This document shows, piece by piece, positions 35,645 to 45,500 of a stretch of 64,000 nt of DNA (its first letter is position 1; every line of letters starts with the position of its first letter). Source of the DNA: Mercurialis annua (Eukaryota; Streptophyta; Magnoliopsida; Malpighiales; Euphorbiaceae); the NCBI RefSeq assembly GCF_937616625.2, contig NC_065575.1:23050001-23114000 (forward strand), written 5' to 3'. Under the pieces are notes generated by a model. It ran no database searches and was not told where the DNA came from. It saw nothing but the letters and a program-made list of their open reading frames with translations. Made by a program: the position numbers and the translations under genes.

Positions 35645-35657
35645 TTCACCCCCCCTT
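35645..35657 (-). other. E6 polypurine tract
   Basis: On the element strand this reads AAGGGGGGGTGAA directly before TGTAATACCCC of the 3' LTR. It is the primer for plus-strand DNA synthesis. Immediately before it, 35663-35680 reads AAATTCGAGGACGAATTT, the usual end of plant Ty3/gypsy polyproteins (KFEDEF when translated). This remnant shows the element derives from a coding Ty3/gypsy ancestor. Confidence 0.9.
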
Positions 35658-38600
35658 AAAATAAATTCGTCCTCGAATTTAAAACTTTTGCCACGTATCT
35701 AAGGTAACTAATACAAATATTCCTAACTCATATCTCCTTCTATTATTCACGTGTACTCTTCTTACGAACTAACTCGTTCATGGAACTATTACCATAGATT
35801 CCTTTTTCATCCGTAACTTTCATACTTGTATACTGATGCTCTTTACTGGTTTTTCGTCATACGATAATTCTTGGGTTATCTCTACCGCTTGCAATTGAAT
35901 CGTTAGAGAATTATCTCCACCGCTTGACCTTTCTCGGAATAACTTGATAAATTTTCTGATAGCTGGGTCGTGTTCAAACGTCATTGTCATCCGCTACATT
36001 GCACGCTTACCTCCTTTTTCATGTATTTGACGTCATTTGGATATAACTATCACTTATCCTTCTAGCTTTCTTGTAGTAATTCTCTTATTACTTTGCTTGC
36101 AGGTTCCGGTACTTAATCTCTTATGGATACTACAAATTGTCGTCCTCATAATCTCTCATGTTTTTTTTTTTTTTTTGAACTTCTGTGTTTTGTTGTTTCT
36201 TAACGACTTACTACTTACTTGCATGTAGCAAGGTTCCTTGCTTGCATTACTTGAATTACTTATCCAAGTAATTACCTCATATTTAGTTCTACTAACCTTA
36301 CTCTTGTATTCATTATCTTGTGGTTATTTATCTTCTTATGATGTATGATTTCACTCTAGTTGATCGTAGAGTGAAGGATTCTTTGTCCTTATTTCTATCA
36401 ATTCTTTACTCTGTTGATTTGCTAATCTTCGTGGTCCTGTACCACGCATCGAATTACTCTCGAGTTACTTTATGGTGTGTATATTAAAACTCGTTTAAAT
36501 ACCTGTATCCTTATCCACATCCTTATGGAAGTGGTTTTACTTAGGCTAGCGGAAAACCTCTTCAGAACGTTCGTCTTTATTGTGCTGTCCGTATACGTTT
36601 TCTCAAACTTGTATCATCTAAATTCTTATTTCCTTTTCACACTTCATGATTTCCTAATCTCATGAAGTTCAGTGCACCCTTGGCATTACTTGATATGTTT
36701 AGCTTTTGCCTTCATTTGAGATTCTATTTCAAATTTCCAACTTTGTATATTAGTTTGGTAGCCTATTCTTGTCAATAGCTACAAGCATTCTTCATGCTTC
36801 TTTGACCTACCTCTCGGGGTATCGTTATTCTCTCATATTCTTTCAACAGTTTCTTATCTTAATCATCTTTTGTTTTCATTAGACGTTCCTTATCTAATGA
36901 CACTTAACGTTAATCCGATCCTAATCTTCACATTGCTATACTCTTATGTCGTTACTGATCTTGTAAATTCTTAAACATTCCTAGTTCGATCCTTCATTAG
37001 CTCTTCGTTCTAAGAGGACACTAGACTTAACTAGTCAATCCTACTATCCAACTCTCTATCATTTCGTCTTTGGATACGATGTCCTCTTTTGTAATTAGCT
37101 AGTATACCTTGAACTTCAATCAATATCCTTGAATTACAACTTCACTCTCGACATTCTGCTCTTAACTGTTCATGTTCTTCTTCTTTTAACTTTTTCATTA
37201 TATATATCTTTCTATCCATTTGCTCGTTTATATCCAATGGGAGGTATTCCTATAACCGTGTGCTTAATCCATCGTAACATTCCTCATTCGTCGTCATTTC
37301 TCGTATCAAACTTCAGGATCTGTTTGTCTTTATTGACTATATAGTTTTCTTTCTCTTTTACTCATTTCATAGCTTAACTCCCTTTTGTACATCGTTGTCT
37401 CGCTTTCTTCGTTTATCATAAAATCCTTGTCTAGGCATCTCTGTTCGTAACATATTACATATCCTAAGTGTTACTTACTTCAATCTATCCGCCAGTCCTA
37501 AAATATGGAGCTCTTAATTCGTATATGCCTAGTACCATCTTCATCATGAAACATGTGCCCTTCTTTCACATGCAGCGTTCATGTCTTCCTTTGAAAGTCA
37601 TCATTATCAACATTGCATAGCTATCGTACTATGCTCTTCGCGCTTCATCTTTCTTATCCTCATCTCGTGACCTTATACTTCGTGTACCTGTCTTTATCCT
37701 TTAATTTGTTGGTCAGAATGTACAACCGCACAGCTTTTTACATGGATCTCTAACTTCTTAACATAGTTCACACAATCACATGTACAATCCATCCTTTAAC
37801 TTTATTAATCCTATTTATCTCCCCATTCTCATTTACTACATATCTTACGTCTTTACTTCTTATATTCCCATAGTATGTTGGCTAGATTGGTTATTTCTAG
37901 CCGTACAAGTCTCCTATGAAGAGTCTTATGAAGCTGTCGCTTAGTTCTCCGTTCGACGATCACAACGGTCAACTCTTAATCAACCTTCTTAGGAATATCA
38001 TATTCCAATATTGAACCAATCCAACGGTTCAATCAAAAGACATATTGGTTTAACAATCTTCTGACATCGCGTAAAACTTGCGTTATCCATACATAGAGAT
38101 TGTCTTTATATCTTTAATGTTCAACCAATAATAGCTTTCTAAGTTCAATCATCCTCTTCCACACTTCTATCGTCTTGTAACATATAGAGTTCTAATCACC
38201 TCGTTCAAGATAAAGACATCTTAGTTCACTAGTCAATGAATTTCACTTCATCATCCAAGCGTATCTTCCCAAAGCATAACTTCTTGTTCGTGTTCTCGTA
38301 CATGTTCTTTGTACCTTCGAGAATTGCTGGTAGGTAGATCTCGAACATTTCCCCTTCGTTACAGAGTTCTAGTCTAGGTCTACTCACATCAAAACAATTA
38401 TGGTTGCAACCATTTCGAAATCTTTGAAATCCAAAGAAATTAACTCTTTTACAAAATTCATATTTAAATTCTTTAAGTTTTAGTATAATTGTGCACTAGG
38501 GTGATGACGTCTCTCATCCCCAAAGAGTTGCCATAACTCACTCCTTATCTGAGCATAATGCATATGATGCATGTCCTACTAATGTATGAATTCAGTTCTA

Positions 38601-39203
38601 TTCTTTTCATTTAATGTGTATGTAGTGATGCAATTCTATTCATGTCATGGCAATAGTATATTACTATATCGGATCTAGGCACAATTATACTTTCAAAATC
38701 ATTAAAACAGTTAATCTTTGTAAATCACAAATCTTTCACCTTGTAAGTTCTCTAAACCTTAAACTCTGTAACTTGGGAAATTCTTCCATTCCCCTGAATC
38801 CACGTTTCATTATCGATCATCTAGTAGCGCTTATATTGCATAACTTTAATGGTATCACAATACCATACGATACTTAACATGCTAGCCTCGTCATCGCGTT
38901 GCATAATGTCGACTGTCCACCTCGTACGTGATCATATGCAACGATCACATACTATATCGATCATTCTTACGTAAACAGAATACTTTCGCATACGTATATC
39001 GCCTAACAATCCTATCGATCATACTAACAGACTCAAATCGTAGGGAGGAGAGTTAAAATCTTAAGATCAAACGAAAACTGATCAAGACATGACTCGAATC
39101 CCTATGTGCTGCAGTAGTTCCTAGGTAGACTCACACACAAAAACAGTGGTATCCTGAACCAACTGTTTGAAATCACATATTAGCAGAGGTAACCGGACCA
39201 ACT
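35658..39203 (-). mobile_element. E6 internal region, non-coding
   Basis: About 3.5 kb, T-rich on the plus strand and A-rich in element sense, including a run of 17-18 T at about 36161. The frames at 36037-36228, 36477-36665, 37129-37344 and 38647-38877 are short and antisense to the element, with low-complexity hydrophobic translations that reflect base bias. I saw no zinc knuckle, aspartic protease, reverse transcriptase (YxDD) or integrase motif. Two short blocks are shared with the E5 interior: 38501-38532 and 39109-39126. The first lies about 0.7 kb and the second about 80 bp downstream of the primer-binding site, which suits packaging or dimerisation signals. Confidence 0.85.
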
Positions 39204-39215
39204 GCTCTGATACCA
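39204..39215 (-). other. E6 primer-binding site
   Basis: GCTCTGATACCA on the plus strand gives TGGTATCAGAGC on the element strand. This is complementary to 12 bases at the 3' end of plant initiator tRNA-Met. Four bases separate it from the 5' LTR. Confidence 0.92.
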
Positions 39216-40118
39216 CAATTGTCACGACCCAATTTATTGAGCCGAGACCGGCGCTAGGGAACGGGAGTGGTAGCTCCGGAACCCGTAGCAAGCCTAAAAC
39301 CACTATGAATTTTTCGCGAATTAAATATATTATATAAAATATTTTCAGAAAACCCTTTTAAACTTTATTATTATAAATACTAAAACATCTTTACTACTTT
39401 CTGAAAATCATCGCGAATTATTATTATAGACTAGGGCCTTACCGAGCGACACCTCATGTCCAGCTCTGCCCTGTCTCTAATCATAATCGTAACCAATTCC
39501 ACTTTATGGCAATTGGTTAAAGAAATCAAACGGTTAAAATACGATCTTCATTAATAAATAGTTATATACGTATACTTTTATATCAAATCAGAGTTGCCCA
39601 TTTAAATATACCGTTTGAATTTAAACCTGACATTACATATAGACATCTACCGACTACTGCAACTCTACGAGGAAAACATCCTTTGACATACTCTTTCACT
39701 ATCATAGACTTCCGGAAGAAGGAAAGGAAGTCCGTCCTTTAAATCGCTTTGACCTGAAAGAAAGACTGTGAGGGGTTAGTATATGGGGATATACTGAGTG
39801 AGTTTATACATTTACTAATAAGTATCCATATAAAACATAAAGCGTAAAACAATGCAATAACGTTCAAACCTCGTGCAGCCAAGTACAGGATCCGAATGAA
39901 ACCTTAATCCTCAAACATACTAATAATCAATCAATCAACCCAATCATAAATATCAATTGCGAGTCCAACTCGCTGGTGGCCCAGCCACTAGATACGGGGA
40001 CTTCCAGGCTACACCGTAGCCGAGTTCACTCTGCGTATCGAAATCATAACCCAATCGTAAATTTCATACTCATCATCAGCTCCCAGCTGAGTTATATCAA
40101 AACTGGTGATCACACAGT

Positions 40119-40137
40119 CCTATTGTCGCCCAATAGG
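40119..40137 (-). other. Conserved LTR hairpin 1, E6 5' LTR
   Basis: Same sequence as the copy at 34063: CCTATTG-TCGCC-CAATAGG. Confidence 0.75.
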
Positions 40138-40650
40138 TAGCACGTTCCATCGGATCAATACTGGTTTTAAATCAAGCATATGCAATTCATAAAAAGAATT
40201 CGCATCGCAATCATGCAAAACAACATAAAGCAATATAAAATATTTGCTTAAATAAATACTTTAAAAGCAAATCGTATAAACTCACAGTGACCGCTTATCC
40301 AAAAATACTCTGGTACTCAAAAACGCCTAGCTTCCCGAGCTCCTGGTCCAGCGGCTCCTTGCCTCGCCGGATCTAAAACTATTTTAAAAAAATAATTGAC
40401 TCACGTCAGAATCCTATTCTAAGATTGACTCTAGACTCGAGATATTACACGCTAAATTCATTAACCGTCGTGCTTTCCACGTATATCCCGATAAACGGTT
40501 TTTAACTCGTTTATAGATCGAACATCATTTCTAAATCAATTCCCTTTTTAACCTCGTTAGGTTAACCATTCACATTAATCGATTAGCTACTATTCGAATA
40601 CGCGTATTCAATTAATTCAATCGAGGTACGAAGAATAGGGGTGCGAGAAT

Positions 40651-40796
40651 CGGAGGGTGCACGTTCGTGTAGGGAGGTACACGTTCGTGTACCTTGGTAC
40701 ACGTTCGTGTACCATATGATGGTACACGTTCGTGTACCATATGATGGTACACGTTCGTGTACCACAGTACACGATCGTGTACAGTCGTGCACGATC
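40651..40796. repeat. GTACACG palindrome array in E6 5' LTR
   Basis: Same array as at 34595-34740, unchanged. In element sense it lies about 0.9-1.05 kb from the LTR start, inside the presumed RNA leader. Confidence 0.85.
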
Positions 40797-41279
40797 CCCC
40801 GGAATCGATTTCCGGGGTTTCCGACCTGCTATATACGTAAAAACGCTCCAAACTCAGCCAAAACGCGTATTCTAAGCTCAAAACGCTATATATCAATCCT
40901 ATACTCGATAAAACGATAAAATCGTTTCGTGGCCTAAAACTTTGAATCGATATAACTTAAAATATATTCGTTTAAACGGTAAAACGTCAAGCTTACCGTG
41001 ATTACCCGTCGAAATACGATCGTTTGGAGTTATAGAACGTCGGAAATGGGCGAGAAACGAAGATCGAGCGACGGAACGGCGTTATCTCCATTTTCCTCTC
41101 GCTCTCTCTTTTTGATTCCACTGCTCCCATTTCTGGACAATCCTTCGTCTGGAAGGTTTCATATCTTTTGGCTAAATGTCACTTTTAGTCCTTAAACTCT
41201 TTAACTTAAACCAATTCTCTATTAAACTTTCTATTTTAACTTAACAATTACTTATTAACTTTAACTCAATTACGTACGT

Positions 41280-41303
41280 ATTATTTATACCTAAATAAAT
41301 AAT
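41280..41303 (-). promoter_or_regulatory. Conserved AT inverted repeat in E6 5' LTR
   Basis: Same as 35224-35247. The TATAAATA at 41282-41289 is about 411 bp from the LTR start. If it works as a TATA box, transcription would begin near 41250 and run leftward. Confidence 0.5.
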
Positions 41304-41700
41304 ACGATTCCAAAATTATTATTTTCTATTAATAATCTTTTAATCGCTATTTTCTGGCTTAATTGGCTAATTTACACTTTAGCCCTTAAACTTTCAAAAT
41401 TTACAATTTAGTCCTAAACACATCCGCGTCCAAATTTTAAAAGGTCTCCAATTGACCCGAAACGTTTATCACAAATACTATAAAATATTTCGCGGACCTT
41501 GGCGAACTAATTCTTATCTCGGGATTTATAATTTATTTTATATTAATTTTCTAACCCTTTTCCTTTAATCCCAATAATCTGTTCAATAAAAATTACTTTA
41601 AATTCCCGATATCATTAAATTAAATCCCTCTTGACTTAATTTATCAAAATTCACGACACGTGGCACGACTTAATTATTCTAAAATATTTGGGGTATTACA

Positions 41701-42585
41701 GTTTGTTAACTTTTGGGCTAGTTTCATAATGTTTTAAATGTTTGGCTTAAATCACTAAAAAGGTGAAACGTTTCGATCTATTTCGTAGCATTTGTAAACG
41801 TTTCACTTAAATCGCAAAAAAGGTGAAACGTTTGGAATTGTTTTATAAAGATTTTGGTTTCTTAACGTTTGTAAACGTTTGGCTTAAATCTCTAAAAAGG
41901 GAAAACGTTTGGTTTACTTTCGTAACATTTGTAAACTTTTGGCTTAAATCCCTAAAAAGGTGAAACATTTGGATTTGTTTCGTAACGTTTGTAAACCACT
42001 GGCTTTAATCGCTAAAAATGTGAAACGTTTGGATTTGTTTTGTAAAGTTTGTAAACATTTGGCTTAAATTGTTAAAAAGGCAAAATGTTTGGATTTGTTT
42101 CGTAATGTTTGTAAATGTTTGGCTTAAATCGCTAAAAAGGTGAAACCTATGGATTTGTTTCGTAACGTTTGTAAATGTTTAGCTTAAATCGCTAAAAATG
42201 TGAAACGTTTGGATTTGTTTCTTAACATTTTAAACGTTTGGATTGGTTTTGTAACGTCTGTAAAAGTTTGGCTAAATTGCTAAAAAGGTGACACGTTTGG
42301 ATTTGTTTCGTAACGTTTTAAACGTTTAGATTAGTTTCGTAACATTTGTAAACGTTTGGCTTAAATCGCTAAAAAGGTGAAACGTTTGGATATGTTTCGT
42401 ATCATTTTAAACGTTTGGATTTGTTTCGTAACATTTGTAAATGTTTGGCTTAAATCGCTAAAAAGGTGAACCGTATGGATTTGTTTTGTAACGTTTGTAA
42501 ACGTTTGGCTTAAATCGCTAAAAAGGTGAAACGTTTGGATTTGTTTCGTAACGTTTGGCTTAAATCGCTAAAAAGGTGAAACGTT
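41701..42585 (+). repeat. 60-bp satellite array, forward, right flank of E6
   Basis: Forward monomers starting with the second GTTTG, matching 8868-9740. They end at the strand switch GTGAAACGTTGTTTACAAAA. Confidence 0.93.
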
Positions 42586-45500
42586 GTTTACAAAAGTTAG
42601 GAAACAAAACCAAACGTTTCCCCTTTTTAACAATTTAAGCCAAACGTTTACCAACGTTACGAAATAAATCCAAACGTTTCATCTTTTTAGTGATTTAAGC
42701 CAAACGTTTAAAACGTTACGAAACAAATCCAAACGTTTCACCTTTTTAACGATTTAAGCCAAACGTTTAAAACGTTCCGAAACAAATTCTAACGTTTAAA
42801 ACTTTACAAAACAAATCTAAACGTTCACATTTTTAGCGATTTAAGCCAAACGTTTAAAACGTTACTAAACAAATCCAAACGTTTAAAACGTAATGTTTCA
42901 AATCAGAACGTTGCACTTTTTGTTTCTCAACGTTAGTAAACGTTTGGCTTAAATTGCTAAAAATGGGAAACGTTTGGATTTATTTCGTAACGAGAAAAGA
43001 CGTTTCACCTTTTTAGCGATTGAAGCCAAACGTTTACAAACGTTACGAAACAAATCCAAACGTATCACCTTTTAATCAATATAAGCCAAGAGTTTAAAAC
43101 GTTACAACACAAAATCCAAACGTTTCACATTTTTAGCGATTTAAGCCAATTGTTTACAAACATTACGAAACCAATTCAAACGTTTAAAAAGTTGCAAAAC
43201 AAATCCAAATGTTTCACCTTTTTAGCAATTTAAGCCAAACGTTTACAAATGTAACGAAACAAATCTAAACATTTCACATTTTTTGCAATTTCAACCAAAT
43301 GTTTACGAACGTTACGAAACAAATCCAAATGTTTCACATTTTTAGCGATTTAAGCCAAACGGTTACGAACTTTACGAAACAAATCAAAACATTTAAACTT
43401 TTTAGCGATTTAAGTCAAATGTTTACAAACCTTAGAAACAAATCCAAACGTTTCCCCTTTTTAGGAATTTAAGCCAAACGTTTAAAACGTTATGAAACAA
43501 ATCCAAACGTTTAAAACGTTACGAAACAAAACCAAACGTTTTACCTTTTTAGCGATTTAATCCAAAAGTTTAAAAAATTACAAAACCAATCCAAACGTTT
43601 AAAACGTTACTAAACAAATCCAAACGTTTCACCTTTTTATCGATTTAAGCCAAACGTTTACAAACCTTTCCCTTTTTAGCAATTCAAGCCAACAGTTTGC
43701 AAACGTTACGAATTAAATCCAAACGTTTCATATTTTTAGCGATTTAAGCCAAATATTTACTAACGTTACGAAATATATCAACACGTTTCCCCTTTCTAGC
43801 GATTTAAGCCAAACGCATAAAACGTCACGAAACAAATCCAAACGTTTCGCCTTTTTGGCGATTTAAGCGAAACGTTTACAAACGTTAAGAAACAAATCCA
43901 AAGGTTTCCCCTTTTTAGCGATTTAAGCCAAACGTTTACAAACGTTACGAAACAAATCCAAACATTTCACCTTTTCAGCGATTGATGCCAAATGTTTATA
44001 AACGTTACGAAACAAATCCAAACATTTCACCTTTTTAGATATTTAAGCCAAACGTTTACAAACGTTACGAAACAAATCCAAACGTTTCCCCTTTTTAGCA
44101 ATTTATGCCAAACGTTTACAAACGTTACGATATGAATCCAAATGTTTAAAACGTTACAAAACAAAGCCAAACGTTTCACCTTTTTAGTGATATAAGCCAA
44201 AAGTTTAAAACATTACAAAACCAATCCAAATGTTTAATACGGTATGAAACAAATCCAAACCTTTCACCTTTTTAGCGATTTAAGCCGCTATGAAAAAAAT
44301 GCAAACGTTGCACCTTTTTAGCGATCTAATCAAAAGATTTAAAACGTTACGAAACCAAGTCAAACGTTTCAAATTTTTAGCGATTTAAGCTAAACATTTA
44401 CAAACATTATAATACAAATCCAAACGTTTCCCCTTTTTAGCGATTTAAGCCAAAAGTTTAAAACGTTACAAAACTAATCCAAACGTTTAAAACATTATGA
44501 AACAAATCCAAACCTTCCACCTCTTTTAGCGATTTAAGACAAACGTTTACAAACGTTACGAAACCAAAAACGTTACGAAAGAAATACAAACGTTTCACCT
44601 TTTTAGCGATTTAAGCCAATCGTTGACAAACGTTACGAAACAAATCGAAACGTTCACATTTTTAGCATTTTAAGTCAAAAGTTTAAAACGTTACAAAATC
44701 AATCCAAACGTTTTAAACATTACGAAACAAATCCAAACGTTTCAAACGTTAAGAAACAAATCCAAACGTTTCACATTTTTAGAGATTGAATCCAAACATG
44801 TACAGATGTTACAAAAAAAACCAAATGTTTCACCATTGTAACTGTTTAAGCCAAACGTTTACAAACATTACGAAACAAATCCAAACATTTCATATTTTTA
44901 GCAATTTAAGCCAAATGTTTACAAACGTTACGAAACAAATCCAAACGTTTCACCTTTTGAGCAATTTAAGCCCAACTTTTAGAAACGTTACGAAACAAAT
45001 CCAAACGATTAAAACGTTAAGAAACCTATCCAATTGTATAAAACGTACGAACTCACCTTTTAATGACTGAAGTCAAACGTTTACAAACATTACAAAACCA
45101 ATCCAAACAATTAAGCTGTTACGACACAAATCCAAACGTTTCACCTTTTTAGCGATTTAAGCCAAACGTTTACAAACGTTATGAAACGTTTTACTTTTTT
45201 AGCGATTTAAGCCATACGTTAACAAACGTTACGAAAGAAATCCAAGCGTTTCACCTTTTTAGGGATTTAAGCCAAACGTTTACAAACCTTACGAAACAAA
45301 TCCAAACGTTTCAACTTTTTAGAAATTTATGCCAAACGTTCGTAAACGTTATGAAAGAAAACCAAATGTTTCCCCTTTTTAGCGATTTAAGCAAAACGTT
45401 ACGAAACAAATCCAAACGTTTCACTCTTTTAGCGATTTAAGCCAAATATTTAAAACGTTACAAAAAAAAATCCAAACGTTTCACATTTTTAGGGATTTAA

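Larger units (their letters stand above)
33164..41700 (-). mobile_element. E6 complete non-autonomous LTR retrotransposon (LARD-like)
   Basis: The complete element is 8537 bp long with perfect GTTTG target duplications at 33159-33163 and 41701-41705. On the minus strand the order is: 5' LTR 39220-41700, tRNA-Met primer-binding site 39204-39215, interior of about 3.57 kb, polypurine tract 35645-35657, 3' LTR 33164-35644. Both LTRs are 2481 bp and reading them side by side I found one difference (33721 C, 39777 T). The interior has no long frame and no gag-pol motif that I recognise, so the element must use proteins made elsewhere. Large LTRs with a non-coding interior fit the class called large retrotransposon derivatives. 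The near-identity of LTRs indicates a very recent insertion. Confidence 0.93.
39220..41700 (-). mobile_element. E6 5' LTR
   Basis: 2481 bp, matching the 3' LTR except for one base that I found. In element sense it supplies the promoter. It contains hairpin 2 (39777-39796), hairpin 1 (40119-40137), the palindrome array (40651-40796) and the AT inverted repeat (41280-41303). Confidence 0.95.

Noticed and set aside
36037..37344. Hydrophobic short frames in the E6 interior that resemble membrane proteins
   Set aside because: They are antisense to the element and result from T-rich sequence. Lengths are 60-71 residues, with no family recognised.
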